A stretch of 44,649 nt of DNA, taken from positions 1 to 44,649 of the forward strand of contig CAZBKM010000020.1 in NCBI GenBank assembly GCA_964492485.1. Direction: 5' to 3'. The notes under the pieces are model-generated. The model searched no databases and was not told the DNA's origin. It saw only the letters and a program-made list of their open reading frames with translations. Of this stretch, positions 18,901-27,670 are shown piece by piece. Position numbers and translations under genes: made by a program. Origin of the DNA: UBA5336 sp964492485. Lineage in GTDB: Bacteria; Pseudomonadota; Alphaproteobacteria; Caulobacterales; Hyphomonadaceae. Each line of letters opens with the position of its first letter. The stretch's first letter is position 1.

Positions 18901-19334
18901 AGATCCTCTCCATTGCGTCGCTGCAGGGTCTGGCCGATACGCTTGGCGGCGACGGGGTCCGGTTTACCGAGATTGTCGCACCCATCCGGGTTGCGGGCGG
19001 CCGCTATGTGATCGATGGCGGGCGCGCTTCGGGGCCGGCCCTCGGCCTTACCGCCAATGGCTGGGTCGAGCCTGAAAGTGGGGGGCTCGATCTCAGTGGC
19101 GTTCTGGTGCCGAGTTTCGGTGTCAACTCGGCGCTGGGTGGCATCCCGATCATCGGCGACCTGGTGGTCGGGCGCGCTGGCGAGGGCGTGTTCTCGCTGA
19201 CCTATTCGGTACGCGGCAGCCTCGACAAGGCCCAGGTATCGGTGAACCCGCTCTCTGCGGTGACACCGGGCGTGCTGCGTCGGATCTTCGAGAATCCGGC
19301 CAGCACCCGATTGCCGGACCGCGAGGCGCAATAG
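15930..19334 (+). CDS. Large AsmA/YhdP-like envelope protein (DUF3971)
   Basis: The protein has 1134 residues. One membrane helix at about 10-32 anchors a very long periplasmic part built of beta-rich repeats, with a DUF3971 region in the first half and an AsmA-like C-terminal region ending in PIIGDLVVG and a Ser/Pro tail. Relatives (YhdP, TamB, AsmA) are long hydrophobic-groove proteins linked to phospholipid movement to the outer membrane; the role here is by family only. The start is TTG 15930, eight bases after a TAGGAG ribosome site; no ATG or GTG fits better upstream of the helix. It is convergent with tyrS, with 21 bases between the stops. Confidence 0.85.
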   Translation: MVRQTAKVLFFEILGGLLFLAVAAAALVAVRLAQGPVELGVFKHEIEQALSEIRDGREVRLDRASLEWSPEARRLWVTASGLEFRDSKGQLAGEADQAFITFDASALFLGDLEIVALTLDGGFMRVDQLSPSVWSVAGEPLPPIPAGDFPDTPAEWLDTLNRILTSMIAEGQIAVPEMRLEDVSFRNLALDLTLEDGTQLMRMVSAEGQLSRTAGDLRLRVSGQGVGPGLPRGLAVDLRTSGGFDTLVGEMAFADWSISELATRIGIRDDRVTGLPADMAFRFEARRSRGLTGVSAEAVAGGGAVRVAETAVPVSRFEGQVDYDPLTDTAAVRFDSLDAGVVRGRLRLQVDQAVYGGRVQTGGAEPGVRPSSPTSAEEATGERTFALTSPQLDIDARPVFPELWTFEDLSLEGRASLDGHRLWLDQARLKTGPAVVRASGRLARVLDRGPSDLPFELDVVAEVDGPAGTRDVLRFWPIGLGEGARRFARDKIEAGTLTQARARIDVDADSFRKGYLADDAIAVDFSARDVRVRFMHDLPPVDAAAGSARLTGNALTVDLDRGRFGDWDLTDGQVDFPRFNPKGARFDVMAEGTGPVESLVADIFDSRLNLRDRTGFDPARLSGRGEVRFEMSRPALSRVPIEEVTLSATGVVRDGGLANAAAGIDLTETRADVSLDKSGIEISGLGRFGPADLTFDWREGFDDGDSLSKLNLQTTVTPDIVNRFGLLGRPYLTGEIPLEAQLDLDGGDVRRAHVEADLTPARIDLVEVGWLKPPGRSADAVIDYDFTGEVRLASGRLTSETAMLAGSLRLGEDGRLIEADLNRAYLQDRADVSGEMFRNPDGGLSLSLGGPFLDISNAVPDLGAMGAAGSLRSALTVDAEVETLRIGEGLDLSGARFAAISTADGLQSLSASGVLPDGSDMTTSYETDEAGGRLSLKSGNAGYLLDALFGADFLDGGVVTVEGDIRADGAPSILDVRVRDAQMRNAPVLTQILSIASLQGLADTLGGDGVRFTEIVAPIRVAGGRYVIDGGRASGPALGLTANGWVEPESGGLDLSGVLVPSFGVNSALGGIPIIGDLVVGRAGEGVFSLTYSVRGSLDKAQVSVNPLSAVTPGVLRRIFENPASTRLPDREAQ

Positions 19335-19355
19335 GCTGACAGGGCAAGTCCGGGT

Positions 19356-20609
19356 CTACCGCGCCCGAAGCAGGGCGTGACGCTTCTTGCCGGCAGACAG
19401 TTTTGCGGTGCCGTCCGAGTCGAGATCGCCCAGGCTGAGAACCGCATTGGGATCCTTGACCGGTGCGTCGTTCACACGGATGGCGCCCTGCTTGATGAGC
19501 CGTCTGGCAGCGCCATTGCTGTCGGTCAGACCGGCCTGGGTGAAGGCGGCGGCAATCAGCAGTCCTTCGGCCAGCGAGGCGCGGTCGACTTCCACCGTGG
19601 GCAGCGCATCGGCACGTGATCCCGCGCCAAAAACGGCGGCGGCGGCTTCGCGCGCTTCCCTCGCAGCGGCTTCGCCATGGAGCAGCGTGGTGGCCGCGTC
19701 GGCGAGCGCGATCTTGGCGTCGTTGATCTCCGCGCCTTCCAGCGTTTCGAGACGGGCGATCTCCTCCAGCGGCAGTTCTGTAAACAGGCGCAGGAAGCGG
19801 GCCACATCAGCGTCTTCCGTGTTGCGCCAGAACTGCCAGTACTCGTAGGGGCTTCGGCGATCCGCGTTCAGCCATACCGCACCATCCTGGGTCTTGCCCA
19901 TCTTGGCGCCCGAGGCGGTGGTGATCAGGTGTGTGGTCAGCCCATAAGCCTCTGCGCCCATGACGCGGCGCGTGAGTTCCACGCCGTTGACGATGTTGCC
20001 CCACTGGTCCGACCCGCCCATCTGCAGGCGGCAGCCATGGCGGCGGTTCAGTTCGAGAAAGTCATAGGCCTGGAGCAGCATGTAGTTGAACTCCAGGAAG
20101 GTGTAGGGCTGCTCGTTCTCCAGGCGGCGGGCTACGGTCTCCTGGTGGATCATCTTGTTGATGGTGAAGTGCACCCCGTAGTCTCTCAGGAACTCAATGT
20201 AGCCGATCCGGTCCAGCCAGTCGGCATTGTTGACCATCAGCGCGTCGGTCGGCCCGTCGCCGAAGGTGAGATAGGGGGCAAAGGCCCGGCGGATTCCGGC
20301 GATGTTGGCCTCGATCTCCGCTTCGGTGAGGATCGGTCGCGACGTCTCCTTGTCCGTCGGATCGCCGATCTTCGTTGTTCCGCCGCCGATCAGGACAATC
20401 GGCTTGCCGCCTGCCTGCTGGAACCGTCGGAGGGTCATGATCGACATCAGATGGCCCACGTGCAGACTGTCGGCCGTGGCGTCGAAACCTACATACGCTA
20501 TGGGCGTGGCCGAAGCGCAGTACGCATCGAGTTCTGCGTCATGGGTGACCTGCCTGATCACGCCTCGCGTGGACAGTGTGCGCAGGAACTCGGACTTGTA
20601 ATCGCTCAC
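19356..20609 (-). CDS. tyrS: Tyrosyl-tRNA synthetase
   Basis: This 417-residue class I aminoacyl-tRNA synthetase charges tRNA-Tyr. The HIGH motif appears as HVGH at 50-53, the KMSKS motif as KMGKT at 236-240, and a C-terminal S4 RNA-binding domain covers about 350-417. The start is GTG 20609 with a GGGAGAGG ribosome site. It is divergent from anmK with a 47-base shared promoter region, where TATGAC on the minus strand could be a -10 element. Confidence 0.97.
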   Translation of the reverse strand: MSDYKSEFLRTLSTRGVIRQVTHDAELDAYCASATPIAYVGFDATADSLHVGHLMSIMTLRRFQQAGGKPIVLIGGGTTKIGDPTDKETSRPILTEAEIEANIAGIRRAFAPYLTFGDGPTDALMVNNADWLDRIGYIEFLRDYGVHFTINKMIHQETVARRLENEQPYTFLEFNYMLLQAYDFLELNRRHGCRLQMGGSDQWGNIVNGVELTRRVMGAEAYGLTTHLITTASGAKMGKTQDGAVWLNADRRSPYEYWQFWRNTEDADVARFLRLFTELPLEEIARLETLEGAEINDAKIALADAATTLLHGEAAAREAREAAAAVFGAGSRADALPTVEVDRASLAEGLLIAAAFTQAGLTDSNGAARRLIKQGAIRVNDAPVKDPNAVLSLGDLDSDGTAKLSAGKKRHALLRAR

Positions 20610-20656
20610 GCGCCTCTCCCTGGTGAAGGTGCCGTGTCATAGGAAAGGTCGATCCA

Positions 20657-21790
20657 TTGGACAATGGCGAAGCCGATCAGGGCGCGATCTGGGTTGCGGG
20701 GTTCATGTCGGGAACCTCGCTCGATGCCGTTGACGCCGCCATGATCCGCACCGACGGCGAGCGTGTGCTCGACTTCGGCCCGGTGGCGGAACGAAAGTAC
20801 ACGCCGACCGAGCGTGAGGTGCTGAAGACGGCCATTGCCGCGGCGCGTGACTGGGGCTGGCGGGGGCCGCGTCCGGAGGCGGCGTTCGCACGCGCCTGCC
20901 TGGTCCTGACCGAAGCCCATGGCGACGCCTGGGCGGCGCTGCTGGATGGCTGGACGGGACCGCGCCCCGTACTCGCCGGCGTCCATGGACAGACCGTCCT
21001 GCACCGGGCCCCGATGGGCGCACGGCCCGGGGCGACGCTTCAGATCCTCGATGCCGACGCGCTCCAAACCGTTCTCGGCGTGCCACTGATCCACGATTTC
21101 CGCAGTGCGGATGTCGCGGCAGGCGGGCAGGGCGCGCCGCTGGCGCCGGCTTATCACGCGGCCCTTCTGGCGGGACTGGGGGACGGTCCGGCTGCCGTTC
21201 TCAATCTTGGCGGCGTCGCCAACATCACCCATCGCGATGCCCGCGGTCGGCTCTTTGCCTTCGACACCGGGCCAGCGAATGGTCCGATCGACGAATGGAT
21301 CGAGGGTCACCAGCGGGGCACCTACGACCGCGACGGCGCCATCGCCTCGATGGGCCTGGTCCATGAGGGCTTGATGGCCCAGCTCTTCGAGCATCCCTTC
21401 TTCGCCGAAACGCCGCCGAAATCGCTGGACCGGTTCGACTTCAACGCAAACATGGCCCGCGGTCTGACCTTCGAGGATGGCGCGGCGACGTTGACGGCCT
21501 TCTCCGCGCGCGCTGTGGCTGCGGGTCTGCGCCACCTGCCGGACCGTCCCGAACGGATCGTGGTCACAGGGGGCGGCCGGCATAATCCCGTCCTGATGGC
21601 GGAACTTGAAAAGGAACTGCCCTGTCCAGTGGTGAGGGCCGAGGCTGTCGGTTGGCGCGGTGACAGCATCGAGGCGGAAGCCTTCGCCCTTCTGGCCGCG
21701 CGCAGCGAGCGGGGTCTGCCCATCTCGTGGCCGGACACGACCGGCGTTCCGGCACCGATGACAGGGGGACGGCGGGTCGGCAGCGGCTAG
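20657..21790 (+). CDS. anmK: Anhydro-N-acetylmuramic acid kinase
   Basis: This 377-residue enzyme phosphorylates 1,6-anhydro-MurNAc released during wall turnover and opens its anhydro ring, feeding MurNAc-6-phosphate into recycling. The ATP-site motif GFMSGTSLDAVD lies near residue 15. The middle has NLGGVANIT and FDTGPAN, and a VTGGGRHNP motif is near the C-terminus, all typical of the family. The start is TTG 20657 after AGGAAAGG. The nearby ATG 20664 is out of frame, and the next in-frame ATG falls inside the ATP motif. The stop codon TAG is the first part of a repeat element. Confidence 0.95.
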   Translation: MDNGEADQGAIWVAGFMSGTSLDAVDAAMIRTDGERVLDFGPVAERKYTPTEREVLKTAIAAARDWGWRGPRPEAAFARACLVLTEAHGDAWAALLDGWTGPRPVLAGVHGQTVLHRAPMGARPGATLQILDADALQTVLGVPLIHDFRSADVAAGGQGAPLAPAYHAALLAGLGDGPAAVLNLGGVANITHRDARGRLFAFDTGPANGPIDEWIEGHQRGTYDRDGAIASMGLVHEGLMAQLFEHPFFAETPPKSLDRFDFNANMARGLTFEDGAATLTAFSARAVAAGLRHLPDRPERIVVTGGGRHNPVLMAELEKELPCPVVRAEAVGWRGDSIEAEAFALLAARSERGLPISWPDTTGVPAPMTGGRRVGSG

Positions 21791-21829
21791 CGCATCTTCA
21801 AGTCAATCGGAGTCAGTGAAGATGCGCTA
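21788..21829. repeat. Dispersed palindromic repeat, block 2
   Basis: Arms TAGCGCATCTTCA (21788-21800) and TGAAGATGCGCTA (21817-21829) are perfect 13-bp complements around a 16-base loop. The first three bases are the anmK stop codon. Related elements occur at 38863 and 42137. Together with the block 1 copy beside it, it fills the whole gap between anmK and the facing three-gene cassette. Confidence 0.9.
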
Positions 21830-21843
21830 TGTTCTTGTTTTTG

Positions 21844-21889
21844 AGCATTTTCTTAACGCGAACCGGTGCCCACTTCGCTCGAAAATGCT
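21844..21889 (-). repeat. Dispersed palindromic repeat, block 1, inverted copy
   Basis: Arms AGCATTTTC (21844-21852) and GAAAATGCT (21881-21889) pair perfectly. The core, read on the minus strand, is the same AGCGAAGTGG...CCGGTTCGCG as at 9011. On the minus strand it starts directly after the TAA stop of the facing membrane-protein gene. It is joined to block 2 by a short A-rich linker, as at 42073. Confidence 0.9.
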
Positions 21890-22189
21890 TTAGTTTCCTG
21901 GCGACGCCAAGGCGGCGGTGAGACATAGAAACGCCGCCACAAGGAAGAGAATCCCAGCTAGTATCCAAGGCTTGCGGTTACGGGCTGCCTGAACGGCGGA
22001 AATTTGCTGGAGCAGGATCTGTAGCGCTTGTGGCGACAGCTGGGCGCCCTGGGCCGCCGGTCCGGTCAGCGTCGCGATCTGCCGTTGATAGTGCCAATCG
22101 AGGATCACAATCCTTGCGCCGCAGAGAGCGGAGACGATCGCAAACCCCGATGAGAGCAGCTCGGCATGCGCGAAGAACCAGGCGCTCAT
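21890..22189 (-). CDS. Small two-helix membrane protein, function unknown
   Basis: A 99-residue protein I do not recognise. Hydrophobic segments at about 10-32 and 75-96 flank a polar middle with several Gln (LLQQISAVQAARNRK), suggesting a helical hairpin whose soluble loop is helical. Its ATG overlaps the TGA of the XRE regulator gene (ATGA, four bases), so it is translationally coupled and is the last gene of a three-gene unit. Its stop touches a repeat element. It could be an effector or an anchor for the regulator, but nothing in the sequence decides this. Confidence 0.7.
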   Translation of the reverse strand: MSAWFFAHAELLSSGFAIVSALCGARIVILDWHYQRQIATLTGPAAQGAQLSPQALQILLQQISAVQAARNRKPWILAGILFLVAAFLCLTAALASPGN

Positions 22190-22953
22190 CTGGCTTCATC
22201 GGGTTTGCTGAGGGGGTAGGTCATGAACAGAAGGGGCTCGTCGCCCTCACTGACGATCTCCACCTCGTCGCCCGGCGCGGCTTCCACGGCCCGCACGGCC
22301 GGCGGCTGGCCACTGGCGCCCGGCACGCAGCGCAGGCCCCCGGCGCCCGACAGATGCACCACCATGCTCGCTGCCCGGACCGTGACCCGTTCCACCGCGT
22401 GGGCCGGAGCCTGCCAGACCCCCCAGGGACGTTGAACATCATATGGCCATAAGACCCAATCCGCCTCATCCGAGGGCATATCCGGCGCCGCATGGGTGGA
22501 GATCTGGACCAGTACCTGACCCATGGAGTGGTCATAACTGGCTGAGGTCAGCCGCACCACTTCCCGTGTCGTGAGGTCGGCCACGGCGGCGGCTTCGGCG
22601 GCGGCCTGGGTTGGCGTCAGGTCGACATCGAGACCGAGCGCCGCGGTCAGGCGCGAGAGAACGTCCAGCGTTGGCCCTTTGGCGCCCTTGCCGGCCTCTA
22701 TGGCGCTAATGCGGCCCTGGGGCACGCCGGAACGCACGGCCAGTTCGGCTTGCGAGAGGTTCCGCATGGTTCGCGCACGATAAATCTGCGCCCCAATGCG
22801 GACATTGACCGGTGCAAGTGGCGCCTGACCATGCCGGCGCATCGCGACGTTGACTTCCTGCAGTCCCGTGCTGAGATCGATGGTGTTGCGCGGCCCGTGG
22901 GGACGCAGCGGCACCCCGGCAAGGCCAACGGTCGGATAGGTCTCATGCGGCAT
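22186..22953 (-). CDS. XRE-type helix-turn-helix regulator with a long C-terminal domain
   Basis: This 255-residue protein has a clear XRE/Cro helix-turn-helix at about 52-110 (NLSQAELAVRSGVPQGRIS then IEAGKG) preceded by a polar N-terminus. The C-terminal ~125 residues are beta-rich (MGQVLVQISTH, VTVRAASMVVHL, GDEVEIVSEGDEPLLFMTY) and resemble a cupin-like or other ligand-sensing fold; I cannot name the family. ATG 22953 shares its A with the TGA of the upstream gene (TGATG), so the two are translationally coupled. A longer in-frame start at 22992 lies within the upstream gene and is less likely. The layout, small protein then XRE protein, is like HigBA-type toxin-antitoxin pairs, though the regulator is unusually long. 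Confidence 0.8.
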   Translation of the reverse strand: MPHETYPTVGLAGVPLRPHGPRNTIDLSTGLQEVNVAMRRHGQAPLAPVNVRIGAQIYRARTMRNLSQAELAVRSGVPQGRISAIEAGKGAKGPTLDVLSRLTAALGLDVDLTPTQAAAEAAAVADLTTREVVRLTSASYDHSMGQVLVQISTHAAPDMPSDEADWVLWPYDVQRPWGVWQAPAHAVERVTVRAASMVVHLSGAGGLRCVPGASGQPPAVRAVEAAPGDEVEIVSEGDEPLLFMTYPLSKPDEAR

Positions 22954-23348
22954 CAAAGGGTCTCCAATCGCGGTGCGAGCGTGTCGTGCCACCAGATTTC
23001 AGGGTCGCCACGGGGATAGCGCCGGGTGACGCCAAGCAGGGTGATCTGCCTGTCGTCGTACGATGTGGCCTGGACGGCATAGGCGAGGGTCGGCGTATCC
23101 GGAACGCGGTAGACGTGACCGTTCCGATGCTTTTTCCAGGGCGACCTGAGGCGCAGGTAAAGGTCGAGCTCGCGCTCGGAAAACCCGCCAAGCCGGCCGA
23201 TGAGATGGGACGTAAAGAGCGTGAGAAGCGTGTCCGCATCATCCGTTTCCCCGACCCGCAAGGCGGCGGAGACCTCCGCCGCAAACTCCTCGCAGACACA
23301 TGTTCCGCCCGAAATGGCGGATCTGTAGAAATGGACCGTGACGGCCAT
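22953..23348 (-). CDS. Small soluble protein upstream of an XRE regulator, toxin-like candidate
   Basis: A 131-residue protein without a recognised family. There is no signal peptide or membrane segment. The second half has a basic stretch SPWKKHRNGHVYRVP followed by a beta-like LAYAV, a turn and QITLLGVTRRYP. This order loosely recalls RelE/HigB-fold toxins (basic strand, YRV, charged turn, final strand), but the first 60 residues do not fit a compact toxin. It is first in an operon with its own promoter and overlaps the regulator gene by one base. Toxin-antitoxin is therefore a hypothesis from layout; an unrelated stress or phage-derived protein is equally possible. Confidence 0.65.
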   Translation of the reverse strand: MAVTVHFYRSAISGGTCVCEEFAAEVSAALRVGETDDADTLLTLFTSHLIGRLGGFSERELDLYLRLRSPWKKHRNGHVYRVPDTPTLAYAVQATSYDDRQITLLGVTRRYPRGDPEIWWHDTLAPRLETL

Positions 23349-23359
23349 CCACGCCCCCG

Positions 23360-23387
23360 TTTATACAAAAAAATATATCACGCGCAA
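23360..23387 (-). promoter_or_regulatory. Promoter of the three-gene cassette
   Basis: On the minus strand TTGCGC (complement of 23382-23387) and TATAAA (complement of 23360-23365) are 16 bases apart and 11 bases upstream of the ATG at 23348. The region holds runs of A/T that stand out in this GC-rich window. The ribosome site is a plain GGGGGCG. Confidence 0.55.
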
Positions 23388-23529
23388 GCGGAATCGCAGT
23401 CCGCGCGTTCTTCCTAGTGTTGCTATTTTGAATTGAGTCAGTCGGCAAGCGCGAGCGGGCGGGTCTGACCTGCCTTGGCGAGCCTGTCCGTTTCGCACGA
23501 ACGCAGCGAGTCTGACGGGTTTCGGAGGG

Positions 23530-24204
23530 TCAGTCGCCCCGGGGCCGCGTGATGGCCGCTTCGGCCGTCTCGATCCGGCGGTCCAGATACGCTTCGAGAC
23601 GCGCGATCAGTTCACCGTGCCGGTCCGTGTAGAAGTGGTTGGCGCCCGGCACCACATCGCGCTCGATCACCTCGCCCTTCTGGACGCGAACCTTCTGCAA
23701 TGCCCGCTCGACGTCGGCAGGTCCGGAAATGCTGTCCTTCTCGCCACAGACGATGAGACCAGAGGCCGGGCAGGGCGCCAGGAAGCTCAGGTCATAGTGA
23801 TTGGCAGGCGGCGAAACGGCGAAGAAGCCATCGATCTCCGGGCGCCGCATCAGGAGCTGAAGCGTGATCCACGCACCGAAGCTGTAACCGGCGCACCATA
23901 CATAGCGGGGCGTTTCGGCGAGGTTTTCGAGGTAGTCGAGCACATAGGCGGCATCCTCGAGTTCGCCCACGCCATGGTCGTAGGCGCCCTGGGTCCGCCC
24001 GACCCCGCGGGAATTGTAGCGCAGGACGCCGAACCCGCGCTGCTCGAACATCTGGTACATGCGGATCGTGATCGGATCCTGCATCGTTCCGCCCGCCTTG
24101 GGATGGGGATGCAGGATCAACGCGATGGGCGCGCCAACCCGCGGCGGTTCGGTGTAGCGCGCCTCGATTCGGCCGGCTGGGCCGGGAATGATGAGTTCGG
24201 GCAT
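23530..24204 (-). CDS. Alpha/beta hydrolase, dienelactone hydrolase-like
   Basis: This 224-residue enzyme has the nucleophile elbow GYSFGAW with Ser108, an acid Asp157 in GEKDSISG and His190 in GANHFY, so the triad is complete. HPHPKAGGTM near residue 32 is a hallmark of the small subgroup often annotated as alpha/beta hydrolase of unknown substrate. ATG 24204 is chosen over a long upstream extension that overlaps the divergent desulfurase gene. Its position beside Fe-S genes recurs in alphaproteobacteria as far as I recall, but a functional link is not shown. Hydrolysis of an ester or thioester is as far as the sequence supports. Confidence 0.88.
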   Translation of the reverse strand: MPELIIPGPAGRIEARYTEPPRVGAPIALILHPHPKAGGTMQDPITIRMYQMFEQRGFGVLRYNSRGVGRTQGAYDHGVGELEDAAYVLDYLENLAETPRYVWCAGYSFGAWITLQLLMRRPEIDGFFAVSPPANHYDLSFLAPCPASGLIVCGEKDSISGPADVERALQKVRVQKGEVIERDVVPGANHFYTDRHGELIARLEAYLDRRIETAEAAITRPRGD

Positions 24205-24328
24205 GGAACGCCTCGGAGGCCAGACTGGATGCGAACACGACTGCGAAGGTCGCGGATGTAGTCGAAACCGAGGGGCGATTGCAAGGATTTCCACAGCATG
24301 TCCGCGCCGCGCCGATCGGATGCGCTGG

Positions 24329-24348
24329 CGACGTGTTTGCCCTATATT
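24329..24348 (+). promoter_or_regulatory. CGAC-N10-TATATT box before the cysteine desulfurase
   Basis: CGAC (24329-24332) is followed after ten bases by CTATATTGG. TATATT ends six bases before ATG 24355, exactly where a -10 element lies if transcription starts on the A of ATG. No TTGACA-like -35 is seen at the usual distance and there is no clear ribosome site. The same arrangement precedes sufS and sufT. Confidence 0.5.
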
Positions 24349-24354
24349 GGATGC

Positions 24355-25499
24355 ATGAACGTTTACGCCGATTACAATGCCACGGCGCCCCTGCGCCCCG
24401 AGGCCCGCACGGCGATGCTTGCCGCGATGGAACTCGGCGCCAATCCGTCCAGCGTCCATGGCGCGGGCCGGGCGGCGCGGAAAGCTGTGGAAACCGCCCG
24501 CGCTCAGGTCGGCGCGGCCATTGGGTCGCGCGCGGAGGACGTGGTCTTTACCAGTGGCGGGACCGAAGCGAACGCCCTGGCCCTGCTTGGCGCCGTGGCA
24601 GCACTGGAGGGTAACGCGACCCTGCTCGTCTCGGCGATCGAGCATGAGGCGGTCAGTCGCAATGCGGGCCTGGCAGGCGTGCCGGTGGAGAGTGTCTACG
24701 TCACCCGTGCGGGCACCGTCGATCTGGACCATCTTTCCGGCAGGCTTCGGCGTTGGGACCGGGAGCGCGACGGCACGCCCATCCTCGCCCTGATGCTGGC
24801 CAATAACGAGACGGGCGTCCTCCAACCCGTTCGCGAGGCGGCCGCCATGGTGCGCGAGGCGGGTGGCCTGACCCATTGCGACGCCGTGCAGGGGCTGGGA
24901 AAGGTGCCTTTGAGCGTGGCTCTGCTCGGCGTCGACTATCTGGCCCTCTCGGCCCATAAGGCCGGTGGTCCCCAGGGCGTCGGGGCCCTCTGGCACAGAC
25001 CAGGCGCGCCGCTTAAGCCGGTGCTGCAGGGGGGGGGACAGGAGCGGTCGCTCCGCTCGGGGACCGAAAACGTTGCCGGGATCGCCGGCTTCGGTGCCGC
25101 AGCGCAGGCTGCCATGGCCGACCTGCCAGCCTATCAGGCGCTGGCGGCATCGCGCGACGGGCTGGAGGCGCGCCTCGTCGAGGAAGGAGGCGTGGTCCCC
25201 ATCGGGGTCGAGGCGCCGAGGCTGGCCGGCGTATCGTGCTTTGCCCGCGAAGGCTTCAAGGCCGAAACCCAGGTCATGGCGCTTGACCTCGCGGGCATTG
25301 CGGTATCCTCGGGGGCGGCCTGCTCGTCTGGCAAGGTGCGGCGCTCCGTCGTCCTGCAGGCCATGGGCGTAGCGGACGCACTTGCGGATTGCGCTGTGCG
25401 CACCAGCTTTGGGTGGAGAAGCGCACCCACCGATTTCGAACAGGTGGCCGATGCCTGGCTGCAGGCTGCGCGACGAACGGTACTTAAGGAGAGCGCCTA

Positions 25500-25500
<1 letters not shown>
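24355..25500 (+). CDS. Cysteine desulfurase, IscS/NifS type
   Basis: This 381-residue PLP enzyme takes sulfur from cysteine as a persulfide for Fe-S assembly. The PLP Lys202 is in SAHKAGGPQG, HCDAVQ carries the cofactor-binding Asp, and the active Cys323 is in SSGAACSSGK, a loop typical of group I enzymes. ATG 24355 matches the family N-terminus (MNVYADYNATAPL); an earlier start at 24298 is unsupported. The stop overlaps the sufB start (TAATG), so the two are coupled. The genome also has a group II SufS 14 kb away; having both is normal in alphaproteobacteria. No Rrf2-type regulator gene is seen beside it. Confidence 0.93.
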
Positions 25501-27044
<1,544 letters not shown>

Positions 27045-27122
27045 GGGGCGAATGCATCGGGGTCACTGCCTTGTGATCCGGCCGCACTGGTCCGGCCTGC
27101 CGGGCGATGCCAAATCCTGATC

Positions 27123-27650
27123 ATGAGACAGCGTCCTGTCCCCCGATTCAGTCGCCTAAGTCGCCGCGCCCTGATGCTCTCGGGCGCGGCGGGTCTGCTC
27201 GTGGCCTGTTCCAGCGGTTCGGGTGCCGGGGCCGATGCTGCCGACGCCTTTGCCGACAGCGGCTGGCGGGACCTCGATGCGGCGGACTGGCGCGCACGCC
27301 TGTCGCCCGAGGCTTTCCGTGTGCTGCGCGAGGAGGGGACAGAGCGGGCCTTCACGTCGCCCTTGAACGCCGAAAATCGGGAGGGGACCTATCATTGCGC
27401 CGGTTGCAACCTCGCATTGTTCGCCTCCAACACGAAGTATGAGAGCGGGACGGGCTGGCCGAGCTTCTGGGACCACCTGCCTGGGGCCATTGCGACGAAG
27501 CCGGACTACAAGCTGCTCATCCCGCGCACCGAATACCATTGCGCCCGCTGCCTTGGGCACCAGGGTCACGTGTTCGAGGACGGCCCCAAGCCTACCGGCT
27601 TGCGCTACTGCAACAATGGCGTCGCGTTGACCTTCGCTCCGAAGACGTAA
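27123..27650 (+). CDS. msrB: Peptide-methionine (R)-S-oxide reductase, lipoprotein form
   Basis: This 175-residue enzyme reduces the R epimer of methionine sulfoxide in damaged proteins. The zinc CxxC pairs are CAGC and CARC, GTGWPSFW is intact, and the catalytic Cys is in RYCNNGVAL. The N-terminus combines a twin-arginine-like SRRALMLSG with a hydrophobic core and lipobox LVAC, so it is probably exported, possibly by Tat, and lipid-anchored in the periplasm, unlike cytosolic MsrB. It is convergent with uvrD, with only 20 bases between the stops. Confidence 0.94.
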   Translation: MRQRPVPRFSRLSRRALMLSGAAGLLVACSSGSGAGADAADAFADSGWRDLDAADWRARLSPEAFRVLREEGTERAFTSPLNAENREGTYHCAGCNLALFASNTKYESGTGWPSFWDHLPGAIATKPDYKLLIPRTEYHCARCLGHQGHVFEDGPKPTGLRYCNNGVALTFAPKT

Positions 27651-27670
27651 GAAACGGTGCCGTGTGCGGT

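Noticed and set aside
22943..23368. Alternative 141-codon frame overlapping the 131-residue gene
   Set aside because: It would start upstream inside the promoter -10 region, is rich in Arg/Ser/Pro as frame shadows are, and breaks the stop/start coupling with the regulator gene.
24205..24996. N-terminal extension of the alpha/beta hydrolase across the desulfurase gene
   Set aside because: It is antisense to conserved desulfurase sequence; the hydrolase domain is complete from ATG 24204 with its own ribosome site.
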